This document shows positions 35,581-46,242 of a DNA stretch of 64,000 nt, piece by piece (position 1 is the first letter of the stretch; every line of letters begins with the position of its first letter). This DNA is from Anaeramoeba flamelloides. Taxonomy: Eukaryota; Metamonada; Anaeramoebidae. The stretch spans positions 4,712,001-4,776,000 of the forward strand of contig JANTQA010000048.1 of NCBI GenBank assembly GCA_027625915.1, read 5' to 3'. A program made the translations under genes and the position numbers. A model generated the notes under the pieces. That model was not told the origin of the DNA and did not search any database. It saw only the letters and a program-made list of their open reading frames with translations.

Positions 35581-36961
35581 TTAAGGGAGTGGCTACACCA
35601 TAAGACATGATAAAAATTTGAGAGAGATGAGATAAGAACATTTTATTTTAGTGGCGTGTGATCGTAGATTCTCTAAAAATTTTTTTAAAAAAATTATTTG
35701 TATTTTTTTTTTTAGTAATGTTGAACAATAAAAAAAAAAGAGATTATATTGATAAAATAGTTTATTATTATTATTATTTTATTATTAAAATAAACTTAAT
35801 TCGATTAATTTGGACACAGTTTAAACAGTTAGAAGAATAACAAAAACACGATTTACATCAATTTGGAAATTAATTTTAATTCAACAAACTATTTCATTTT
35901 TTTGTGTTTTTTGTTTTTGTTTTCATTTTCTTTTTTTCAGGTACTTAATCAGTTTAGTTAGATCTGAAAATTTTTTATAGATGGTTACTAGATGGTTACA
36001 GTTGAGTTTCTTCAAGTGATAAATCCACATAAAACCGGTACATGGTATCTTATCATTTGATCGATCAACCATTGTTGGTTTAATTTTAACAAATCTACCA
36101 ATATATTTTTTGTTCAAACTCTTTCATTTCAGCTCGTTTCATTTTTTTTGGACACACTTGTTTTGATTTTTTGTTTTATATTGTTTTCTTATATTTGGAT
36201 GAAAATGATTACTTAAAAAACCATTAATACTATGTTACTTAAATCTGGTTTTATATTAGGTTTGGGAGAATATAGTAAATTGAGTTTTTGTTTCCCTATT
36301 TTTGATTTTAGATGTGTCCAAATTTTTGGAATGTGGTTTAGTTTTTTTTTCTGGGAGAAGATAATTTCAGATGCTTAGAATAAAACATGTATCTATTTTG
36401 TGGTTTAAACTTTGATAACATATAATCATATTCACTTCTCATATTCCACTAAACCCAACGTTTTACAATCCTAACAAGTAATAATTCTACTTAATTATTC
36501 TAATTTTGGAATTCTTCTAGCTATTTAAGTCCCATTTATGTTTCCTTTCATATTCTCTCAATTGTAATATTGTTGTTCTTTTTAAACAAAATCCATTAAT
36601 CCTAAATGCCACTAATAAAAAAAATATTTCTAATTGCTTTATCTTGTCAGGATTAAAAAAATCTCAAAAATGATGAAAAAATAAAAAATGAAAAAATTAA
36701 ATGCCACAATAGAATGTTGAGAGAAGGATGAAATATAAGTTATTCAACATTCAAAACACTATTTTAAGTAATTCAACTCAACATTCTATTGTGGCAATTT
36801 CTTTGAGACTTTGAAAAAAAAATTTAAAAAATCTAATGAATGAAGTACTTTAAATAATAAAAACCAATGAGGTACAACCAGAGTAAAAAATGTTATTTTC
36901 TGATCCTCTTCAGAATTGCACAAAAGTGAAAAATTTTTCTTTACCGTGGCTACTCCCTTAA
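35581..36961. mobile_element. TTAA-flanked inverted-repeat element (family V)
   Basis: TTAA at 35,581-35,584 is followed by GGGAGTGGCTACACC. The right end in complement reads GGGAGTAGCCACGGT, followed by TTAA at 36,958-36,961. TTAA duplication is the hallmark of piggyBac-type insertion, but the terminal bases are not the usual CCC, so the superfamily is uncertain. Length is 1.38 kb with no transposase. It contains a perfect 20-bp palindrome (36,702-36,796) and a probable small Tc1-type remnant ending GTGTCCAAATTTTTGGAATG near 36,338. Confidence 0.6.
36702..36796. repeat. Perfect 20-bp inverted repeat
   Basis: TGCCACAATAGAATGTTGAG at 36,702-36,721 is exactly complementary to 36,777-36,796, with a 55-bp loop. 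It lies inside the TTAA-flanked element. It may be a separate tiny insertion or a structural part of that element. Confidence 0.75.
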
Positions 36962-37010
36962 GTATCCACCATAAATGAAACAAAAAAATCAGATTTTTTT
37001 TTATGAAAAT

Positions 37011-37574
37011 TTAAGGTTTATAATTCCGGAAATTTGAAAAAAAAAATATCTTGGGTTGGGTGTAGTGACTTGTGATTTGATTCTTATCTGAAATCGAACT
37101 TATACTTGGTGTTAGTTTTAAGAGTGGTCCAAAATGGCAATTTTTGAGGATTTATTTTTTTTTTTTCGAAATCCGAATTGAAGAATATAAGGTTAATAGA
37201 TTGGTAGGTGTTTAAGAATGAATTTAGATTTTTAGGTTGTAGAAGAAAATTTTTATGAGGTTTGGTTTTGGTCAATGAACTAAACGAAAAAAAAATGTTT
37301 TTAAAAGCTCCAAATAAAACCAAACTTGATTAAAAATTCCAATCAACAACCAATAAATCATATTTTTTGAGAACTAAACTTCGATACATTATTTTTAGAC
37401 TCTTAAATTCTGATTTCAGAAAAAAAAAAAAAAAAATTATCAAAAAATGCTATTTTGAGCCACCCTTAAAACTAACACCAAGTATAAGATCGATCAGATA
37501 ACAACCAAACCAACAACTCACTACACCCAACTTAAGATTATCATTTTTCAAATTTCAGGGATTGTAAACCTTAA
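37011..37574. mobile_element. TTAA-flanked long-inverted-repeat element (family W)
   Basis: The left arm starts TTAA then GGTTTATAATTCCGGAAATT. The right arm in complement starts TTAA then GGTTTACAATCCCTGAAATT. Complementarity runs for about 120 bp through GGGTTGGGTGTAGTG and TTATACTTGGTGTTAGTTTT. The middle is about 330 bp and non-coding. Fragments of the family occur at 1-57 and 46,195-46,240. It lies only about 50 bp from the TTAA-flanked element on its left. Confidence 0.75.
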
Positions 37575-37980
37575 ATGATATCAAAATGGGCCCGAGAAAA
37601 ATTAAAACTCATTTCTCCAAAGTTAAAAGTAGACAGTTTCTTAAGTTTAATTCGAAACTTTTGTGAAATATAGCACTGTATTGCTTTCCGAAAAAAAATT
37701 TGAATCTTTACTAGTCCCTCAAAAGAATAGGGAATTAAGCAGAATCTCTCAGTTGTGTTTTTAATTTTGAGAAACAATTCTTTTCTAATGGACTAATTTT
37801 CACCAACTTGATTTTTATCTCAAACTGTTGTCAAAAGAGAAAAAACTCATTTTTTATCACTTCCCAATCAATCAATATTTTCAAGACACACCCAAAACCA
37901 ATTCAACAAAGAAAAGCCAAACAACACAATCTTGATTTGAAAGAATATTATTTGTTTCATCAAATAGTGAATTAAAGCTT
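37575..37980. other. 5' flank of the TPR gene
   Basis: No gene or clear motif recognised in this 400-bp stretch. It presumably holds the promoter of the downstream TPR gene. Confidence 0.4.
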
Positions 37981-39802
37981 ATGGAAGAAAACCAAAAGAG
38001 ACCAGAATTAATCAAACAATATGAGCAACAGATTCTGAGAAATTGGAACAACCCTGATCTTCATCACAATTTGGGTGTTTTATACCATTCGATGGGCTCA
38101 GTGAAACTAGCTATCAAGCATTATAAGGAGTCACTTTCTCAAAGGCCTGATTGTGCTGACACGCACTTTAATTTGGGGATTGTTTATTTGTCTTTGGAAG
38201 AACATGTGAAGGCTGTGGAGCATTTCCAAAAGGTTGTAAACATTCGAGATGATGATTCCGAAGGCCACTACAACTTAGGATCAGCACTATTTGCATTGGG
38301 CAAATATCAGGATTGCTTGGTTGAGTTTGAGAAATCGTTAGCCTTGGCACCAAACGATCCACGAGCGATCAGGGCGTGTGCTTCTGTTTATCATACCTTT
38401 GGGCAAACAAACAAGGCATTAAAATTGTATCTTGAGGCACTCGAACAGGAACCAGAGAACCCATCAACCTTGACACAAATAGGCTTTGTGTGCCTTGAGC
38501 TTGGCGATCTGAAATCAGCTGAATCTTATCTTAACCAATCTTTGGAAATAGATTCCACCATCCCTGACACTTACCACCATCTTTCTTTGGTTGCCTCTAC
38601 CAATGGGAAAACTGACAAAGCAATCCAATACTTGATGGATGCAATTAAAATCGAACCCACATATGCTCTGGCATATTTGCATTTAGCAAGGATTTCACAA
38701 AGAATGGGAAACATCATCCAAGCAATAACAAATTATGAGTTGGCTATTCGAAATAAAGAAGGTTTGTTTCTTGCCTATAATAATTTAGGTTGTCTAATGG
38801 CACAAGCCCTGAGATACAAAAGAGCCCTTTGGTCTTTAAATAGTGCATATAAAGCATTTAAATTAACAAATCAAAATCAAAATCAAAACAATAATTTTTT
38901 TTTGAAGAACACTAATCACAAAATGGCCAGTAACAACAGCAGTCATAATAATAACAAGAATGGTAGTAATATTGGAGTTAATAATTTTACAGATTTCCAA
39001 AAAGAAAAAGAAACAGAAATTGATAATGAAAATGAAAATAAAAAACATACAAATTTTCAAAAAGAAGGATCAAAACACTCCCAAAAACTAAACCCAAATG
39101 AAAATCCCAAAGAATGGAAAAATAAGTTGACAATTAAGAACCAATCAATCTTTGATCAAATTACCCATAATTTGGGGATTGTAAATGCCAAAATTGGCAA
39201 TTATTCTCAAAGTCTGGTTTTTTTTCGAAAAATTTATAAAAGAAATAAGAATTTCCCTTTAATTGCAAACAACATTGCCTTAATTTATCAAAAATTGAAT
39301 AACTTTAGAAAAGCACTTCAATATTTCCATATTGAAGTATCGCTTTTGAACAGTAATCGCGGCGACAGTGACAGTAGTAATTGCAATGGCGAAAATGATA
39401 ATAATAATTTACTTTTTATTGTATTTAATAATCTTGGATCATTATTATTGCAAATAGGACAATATAAATTAGCGCTTGAATATTTTAAAATAAATTATTC
39501 TTTCTTTCAAAACAATCAAAATATTATAAAGAACATTAATTTGGAAAAAGGTTCTGAAAATTCAAAACTTGGAAATTTGGAATTAAAATCAACAGAAAAT
39601 ATTTCCTTTATAAATAATTATTCTTCAGCTTTATGGATGACAAATGAAAAGGAAAAAAGCCATCGAAATTCTTCAGCAAACAATTGATTGGGGAAGTGAA
39701 CTTTGTTGGTTCAATCTTTCCTGTTTTTTTACAAAATTGGGACAAATTGAAAAAGCTATTCAATTATGGAAAAAAATAATAAAAAAAATAAAAAGTTTGT
39801 GA
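37981..39802 (+). CDS. Tetratricopeptide-repeat (TPR) protein
   Basis: TPR repeats are protein-binding scaffolds; the partner here is unknown. From the ATG at 37,981, eight consecutive 34-residue repeats start at about residue 26 (DLHHNLGVLYHSMG, ADTHFNLGIVYLSLE, SEGHYNLGSALFALG and so on). An Asn/Lys/Glu-rich linker spans residues ~297-390. Further repeats follow (HNLGIVNAKIGNYSQSLVFF, LIANNIALIYQKLNNFRKAL, VFNNLGSLLLQIGQYKLALE). The uninterrupted frame stops at 39,687. A last repeat (ALWMTNEKEK, then AIEILQQ ... LCWFNLSCFFTKLGQIEKAI) continues one base over, after an A6 run at about 39,654-39,659, to a stop at 39,800-39,802. The first half resembles the TPR superhelix of O-GlcNAc-transferase-like proteins, but no catalytic domain follows. 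Single exon; the downstream half is more AT-rich. Confidence 0.88.
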
Positions 39803-41929
39803 AAAAAACAAAATTCTTTCTAAAATATTATCAAAATGAAAATGTATATTTAAATGATAATTCTTTCTTAAATAAATAAAAATAAGATTTATTTAAAGTT
39901 TTTATTTTCTTTGATCTTTTTATTCTTATTATTAGTATTAAATATATTAACAAATATGAAAACAATATATACAATTTTTTTTTATTTTTTACAATTTTAA
40001 TACTTTTGAGGTTTCTTATTTCATTTATACAAAAAATTAATAAAAATAAAAAAGTTAGAATTGTATTTTGATAATTATTATTATTATTTTATTGGTATAT
40101 GTGTAAAAAGACACAAAAAATAGATTACATTTTTGAACTTTTCTTTGTTAACCTAGAAAAAATTTCAAAGTATTTATTTTTTGATAATAATTTATAACTT
40201 TTGGACTCTGAGTAAACTGTATACTTTTGCTTATTATATTATATTTATTTTTTTTTTTTGAAAGTTTTTAAGGAAAAAAAAAATAATTCCAAGGAGGAAG
40301 TTATTGGTTGGAAAATATTTGGCTTTCTTCTAATTTTTTAAAAATCAACTTGATTAATTAATTTTATTGTGGGTTTATGATAAATCTTAAATTCTAATTG
40401 TTCTTTTTTTAAGAAAAAAAGGTTTTCAAAGACCGCGTATTCCGTGTCCTAAAAAAAAATCCAAAAAAATAATTTATGAATTAATTGTTCAGTTTAACAT
40501 TGGTAATGAAACTAAAAATTCGAAGAAATTTTTTTCTTGTAAATATCAATAAAAATGTAAAAAATCACCAAAAATTAAAAAAAAATATAATCAAAAAAAA
40601 ATAAAAAATAATTCAAAAATGAGATAAATTGAAGCAAAAAAAAATTTTTTTAAATTGGAATTTTATAAAAAAAAAATAAATAGTAATTTTTTTTATTTTT
40701 TATTATTATTAAATCATAAAATGATATTTAGAAAAGAAAAATTTAATTTAATTTATCTACTATTGGTTTGGTTAAAATTAACAACTTTGAAAGAAGATTA
40801 AAAAAAATCAAAAATGAAAAATCCCTGGTTTGAATAAATTAATCAAATAAAACACATAATATTTGTTTTTAGAAAAGATAAATTGAGAAAAATTAAATAG
40901 CTTAGAAAAATAACCAGAAAATTTCAGAATTAAAACAAATAAAAAATACCGATCGTAATAAAACTTTAGATCTCCCTAAATATAAAAAATGAGTAAAATT
41001 AATGGTTTCCTTTATCTTATTGAATTTTGTAAAAGTTTACACTTGGTAACTCTCTTCAAAATTATCGCAAAAACATCCAAATCAATAAAAAAAATTAATA
41101 AACAAAAACATTATTTAAAATCAAATAATGTTGAATCATTTTTCGTATTAATAAACTTTTCAAATTATTGAAATAGATACTTATATGTAACGAATTAAAA
41201 TATAACCAAATTTGGTTAATTGGGAAAAATTCACTAATTTAGAATTAATTAATATTTATACCATCTTCTATGGAATTTTTCAACCCATTTAAAATATTAG
41301 TAATATCTAGTTAGCTGAATTAAAATAAATCTATATATCCACTTAACCGAAGATGATAAATTTAACCAATTTTATTTTTATAATAATATTTTGATTATTA
41401 TTATTGAGTTGGTTTAAAAATTATTTTTAGTCTTTAGAAAAACCCTAAATATAAATTCAACAAATTGGACACAAAATAGAAAAGTATTTTTCTCTCTGAA
41501 ATTGCTATAAAAAAAAAAATTAATTTTTCGTCAAGTTTAAAATAATTAATGTAATTTTTTTCTCATAATTATAAAACACCCAACCGAGCTAATACTTTAC
41601 ACTTTATCCACAGAAAATAACACCCCGACCCCCCTGAAAATAAAATAATTTGTTTAATCAAGTAATAAATTTTTTTTTAATTAACAATTTTTAATCTAGA
41701 AAAAAATCAGATAAAACTTATATCAAAAATATTAGAAAAAATACTATATCAAAAAGTTATTCTTCAAAAAAAAAAAAAAAAATAAACATTATCTCTTAAA
41801 TATTATTAATCAAAAGTTTGTATTTTTTTCTTCTTTTTGAAAAATTTTTTTTAGCTCTTATGGTTAGAAACCTTAATGTTTTAAAACAAATAATCATATA
41901 GATTTGAAAATACAAAATACCAAAAAAGT
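39803..41929. other. Gene-free AT-rich stretch
   Basis: Very AT-rich 3' flank and intergenic DNA. The small frame at 40,989-41,171 has no recognisable domain. No inverted-repeat element identified. Confidence 0.5.
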
Positions 41930-41977
41930 ATATATATATATATATATATTATCTATATCTATATATATATATATCTA
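41930..41977. repeat. TA microsatellite at left end of an inserted element
   Basis: Two (TA)n tracts interrupted by TATCTATATC lie directly against the left end of the element at 41,978. Confidence 0.75.
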
Positions 41978-42701
41978 AACTCTTTTTCAAACAAAAGGTC
42001 ACACCTCTCAAATCATCAATACTATAGAATTTCATTGTTAATAAGATAATTACTTATTGGTGATTTTCATTTTAATTATTCATTTTTTGACATTTTTTGT
42101 TTTTTTTTATTTATGGATTTTGAACTGTTGGAAAATAAAAAAAAAAACCAGATAAGAAAGAAAACAATTTAGAAATAATCTATCAGTATAAAAATGAAAA
42201 CAGCTTAAGTTTGATTTCGGATGAGCTAGATATAGGAATCACGAAATGGGATTATGGGATCGAAGCATGGAACAAAGAAAAGAGAAAATACAGAAAAAAA
42301 AAAAAAATCAACAAAAAAGCTTGATGAATTGCGGGTTTATCTTTAAAATGAGACTTTAAAGAACAAATGTTTAACGTGTAAAGAATTATCAATAAAATAA
42401 CGAGAACTTTTTCTCAATTCACCTTGTTCAAAGGTTTTTATTGGGTTTATAATTTTTTTCATTACAATTTACAAAACGAGATTTCTCATTTTAAATAAAA
42501 GCGCATACCAATTTTTAAAATATTTAATTTTAATTGTTATTGTTTTGTTTTTATGAGTTTTAAAGATTCAGTTGAGTGTTTTTTTTTTTTTTTTTTATGT
42601 TTTAAAGAGTTTCATATATTTTAGAATGATACTATAATTAATTTGATTCAATTGTGAATAATTCTTGAAAATTTTTGTGCCCTTTTATTTGAAAAAGAGT
42701 T
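41978..42701. mobile_element. TA-microsatellite-flanked inverted-repeat element with coding-like interior
   Basis: The left end AACTCTTTTTCAAACAAAAG (then GTCACA) matches the complement of the right end, AACTCTTTTTCAAATAAAAG (then GGCACA). The two ends share about 27 bp. Both ends abut TA repeats (41,930-41,977 and 42,700-42,719). The termini are related to those of the X and Y elements. Unlike them it contains a short non-low-complexity coding-like segment (42,113-42,324). Confidence 0.7.
42113..42324 (+). pseudogene. Small coding-like segment inside a TA-inserted element
   Basis: I do not recognise this gene. A frame from ATG at 42,113 (MDFELLENKKK) changes frame at an A11 run near 42,135-42,147. 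A clean frame then reads NNLEIIYQYKNENSLSLISD, ELDIGITKWDYGIEAWNKEK and RKYRKK to a TGA at 42,322-42,324. The segment is richer in G and C than its surroundings and has Trp, Asp and Gly residues that chance AT-rich frames rarely contain. It could be a captured host exon, a transposase remnant or a small real gene. Total about 70 residues. Confidence 0.35.
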
Positions 42702-43398
42702 ATATATATATATATATAATATTCTTATTCTTCTTTTATTCTGATAACATAATTAAAACCCGATTAAATTTAATTTTTCTTCTGCAAAATAAATTTTCTA
42801 AAAATGTCAAAATTCAATTTTTTATTATAAAAGCCATTTTTAAAATAGTTATAAAAAAAATATCTATAATACAGCTGAAAAACTTCTAGATCTATTTGTA
42901 GGGCTTTATTTAAAAACTTCGTTTACCACGCCCTTTTAAAAACATCTTATAATATTAAAGCTATTTTAGAAAAGTCTGAAATAATAAAGTTTTAAAAAAT
43001 GTACGTAGAAATTATTCAATTTCAGTTTATCAATTGACTTTATGAAAACTTGTTTAAAACTTTTCAAACCACTTTTATAAAATAGTCATAAAAGAAAAAA
43101 AGACAAATCCATTATTAATACAATAAAAACAGAAAAAAATTTATTTTAATTGGTTATTTTTGTGTATTAATTTCAGTGTTTTGCCCATTTTGCTCATTTT
43201 GAATTTTTTTTTCATTTTCCTTGATCTTTAAATTTACCTTTTCTTTTTTCTGTTATTTCACTTTCACTGTTTTCCTTTTCCTTTTCCTTTTCCTTTTTCT
43301 TCTTCCTTTTCATTTATTTCGTTTTCTTTTTTCATTTTCTTCTTCTTCTTTTTCATTTATTTCGTTTTCTTTTTTCATTTTGGTTTTCGTTTTGCTTT
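42702..43398. other. Intergenic stretch with pyrimidine-rich tract
   Basis: The part at 43,250-43,398 is CT-rich on the plus strand and contains two copies of a unit including CATTTATTTCGTTTTC about 50 bp apart. On the minus strand it reads as Lys/Glu/Asn-rich coding-like sequence just after the stop of the methyltransferase gene. The rest shows nothing recognisable. Confidence 0.5.
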
Positions 43399-44360
43399 TT
43401 AAAAAGGCTTTCTAAATTTGCCTATTAACCATATTCGATGCATCACAAGTAATTCTTTTCGATTTAAAATTTCCTTATGCAAATAATCGCATTCGATGAC
43501 TTCAAACCCAGCCTGTGTCATCAAATCATGAATTTCTTTTTTTTCAAAAAAGTAACTTAAGGTTCCAGAAACTCTTACATATAATTTTTCAGCAATTCTT
43601 GAAGTTTCTTGGTTAAAACGAACTTGACTTAGATCATACCTTGCGTAGTCTCTAAAAAAATAAGACCCCGCCCGGCTTTAAATAGCTAAAGAGCCGTTTT
43701 AAAACTAACAGCTGGTTTTGCGGTGTAATTGCTGAGAGCACAAAGCAAAGCGTACAAATATCGATCGAGTTTGTCTTAACAATTTCTTCTGGCAGTTCTT
43801 TTTTCACAATGTCGTATGCAAACGCAGACAGTACCTTTTTTGGATCGTACTCCTCATCATTTTTTAAGATCTCAATGGCATTGTCAGACAGATCAAAGCC
43901 AATGAATTTTAGGCTATTTTCGCTCCTACGAAGCACTGGGTAGATTAACGCCCCAGTGCCACACCCAACCTCCAAGCAAGTTAACGGCAATTTGTCACAC
44001 ATTTCTCCTTCTATTAATGGCTTAAACCATTCATCATAAATATAGTTCTTGTTTTTAAAGGCTTTGTTTGTATTCCTTTTTATAAAAGATATCCCAATAC
44101 CTTCGACAGTCATTGGCATATTTATTTTTGTTAATGTTTTCCATTTCCTTTTCTTTTTCTTCACTATCAAATGTTGGGATTGTTTGTTCAACTTTTTCAA
44201 TGTATTTCTCAGGTATTGGGATGCTTCCGCTTTGTTCCCATCCTGCCTTGTTATTAAATTCCTTGATCTTTTCATTCATTTCCTCTTGCGTAACTTTCGA
44301 AATAATTCTTCCTAAATTCTCTTTTTTTTTCCGTTTTTGGTTTTGGTTTTGTTTGCTCAT
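43399..44360 (-). CDS. METTL2/6/8-type tRNA N3-methylcytidine methyltransferase
   Basis: Family members methylate C32 of certain tRNAs using S-adenosylmethionine. The ATG is at 44,360, with a Lys-rich N-terminus, then RYWDIFYK and NKAFKNKNYIYDEWF (family pattern YWDxFYKxHxNxFFKDRxWL). SAM motif I follows (LEVGCGTGALIYPVL), then FIGFDLSDNAIEIL, DICTLCFVLSAI and YLKPGGVLFF. The conserved RDYARYDLSQVRF, LYVRVSGTLSYFF and NRKELLVMHRIW come next, ending RKPF. That is about 319 residues and no intron. The reading frame moves +1 twice: at an A5 run near 44,085 (YWDIFYK to RNTNKAF) and at a T7 run near 43,654-43,660, where the zero frame meets TAG directly. The protein family is certain. Whether the gene is broken, mis-assembled or frameshifted is open. 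Confidence 0.9.
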
Positions 44361-46194
44361 TGTTTTTTTTTGATAAAAATAAAATTAAGTTTTGTTAGAA
44401 AAGAAAGAACAAAAAATGAATCGAACTCGATTTTTTTTGTCTATTCTTTAATAATGAACCAATTTTGATATAATTCTATAATTGATTTTGTTATCCCAAA
44501 TACTACTAGAATTACAAGAAGAAAAATGTAAGATCTATCTGTCCTTCAAAATATTAAATAAAGGGGTTTTATTGTAAAAATAATACCATACTACAATCTA
44601 AAAAAATATTTAATAATATGTATTATTAGATATCTGAAATAATTCTTTTTTATATACTAATTCAATTTCATCAAGGTAGAATTCATTTTGAGTATTTTAT
44701 ATGACTAAAATTCAATTTTTAAATTTATTTGTCAAATGAAAAACTTTTTAAAAATCAAAGTAATTTTTGACAAATAAAAAAATCCAAAGAAACGAAATTT
44801 TCAAAGAGAGACAATACAAATGATCTCCAAAACTCTACCCAACAACAGCTATAACAACACACCTCTTTAAATATTGCTTTAGTTTTGAAATAGTTCCAAG
44901 ATAAGAGGATAATATTACCCAATGAAGAAACACTAAAAATTGTAAAGTGCAGAAGAACATTTGTTGAGGTAAAAAAAAACTTTCCATACTTTAATGATCA
45001 GAACTTTAAATAGAAGAAACTCACATAACCATTCTTCTCTTTATAAATATACCAAATTAATTCCAAATAGAGGAAAAATAAACGGCAAATTTTTAATCGA
45101 GGTCGATTCAATGGTTTGTGGTTTCTTTGTGAAAAAAAAAAACGTAATTTTTATCAATCAAGAATCTTTTGATTTTTTTTGAGAATGTGTAAGCTTTTAA
45201 AGACTTCTTGCTTGATTGTGACCACTTGAAATTTTGTAAAAATAAAAGGATCTATTGGATCTTTTTTGGAATATATTTTTTGTAAAAAATTTTTACTGGA
45301 TTTTACAGGTTTGTTTACTTTATGAAAGTTTTGACAAAGATGAAAATCACCTTTTTTGATTTAATCTGGGTTTCTCTTTTCAAATTTAATATAAATATTG
45401 AAATTAACTTTTTTCAAAATAAACAAAAACAAACCCTATACTTGAGGGTTTTATTCTCCCAAGGAGAAGTCTAAAATTAAAGTATGTTGTTATTGAACAT
45501 AAATCACATTTGTTTTCGAGGCTTTAAATGTCTCTCAAAATCCAATTAGTAAATTAGTATTATTTGTTGATCTCTCAAAGATCTTCGAGATCCTTGACTA
45601 ATTAATAAAACCCAACAATTTTAGAAAAAAAGTTTACATTTCAAGACAAACTTAAAGGTTGGTTTACCAATATTCGTACACCCCAAGCTTAAAAATATCT
45701 TTTTTAAATTGATCTCGAAATGCAGATAACTGGTTGAAAAAATTCTATTTTAACAAAGAATAAATAATTAACTAATAGATTATTTTGGAAAAGAATTTAA
45801 CACATATTAAATATATTTTCTGTTTTAATTTAACTGTAAAAAAAAAAGGAAAAAAATTAACCAGTTTTTTGTTTTTTATGTTTATTACTTTTTCAGCCTT
45901 GAAATTAAAAAATTCAAAAAAGACTTACTGATTGGATAGCTGTTTTAAATATCAATTAATAAATATAGGAATATTTATTATTTTAAGTTTCTATTTTGAG
46001 ATTTGAGAAAAGTTATAAAAAAAAATTTTTTTTAAAACTGAACCTTTTTTATTAATGTTTCAGAAGTAAAAAAACCAATAATTTATTATCGAAATATTTT
46101 AATTTATTTTTTACGGTCATGTAGCACTGATACCATTTACGCTCAATTAAAATAAGTCTTTAATTCTTGTTACAGTTCTGGTATAATTATTACC
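44361..46194. other. Gene-free AT-rich stretch
   Basis: The 5' flank of the methyltransferase gene, then intergenic DNA. The frame at 44,994-45,182 has no recognisable domain. Nothing else is recognised. Confidence 0.5.
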
Positions 46195-46240
46195 TTATAA
46201 CTTATTATCCCTGAAATTTGAAAAAAAGATCATCTTGTAT
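46195..46240. repeat. Fragment of family W element
   Basis: CCCTGAAATTTGAAAAA with flanking ATCATCTT matches the end of the TTAA-flanked element at 37,011-37,574. The fragment is cut off by the CACTA-ended dimer that begins at 46,243, which suggests that the dimer inserted into it. Confidence 0.5.
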
Positions 46241-46242
46241 TA

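Noticed and set aside
43640-43680. A tiny intron explaining the frame change in the methyltransferase near its RDY motif
   Set aside because: Removing the only GT-AG pair (15 bases) there gives the wrong frame and deletes conserved residues. A one-base difference in the T run fits better.
44055-44373. Plus-strand frames opposite the methyltransferase gene
   Set aside because: They are antisense shadows of a clearly identified minus-strand gene.
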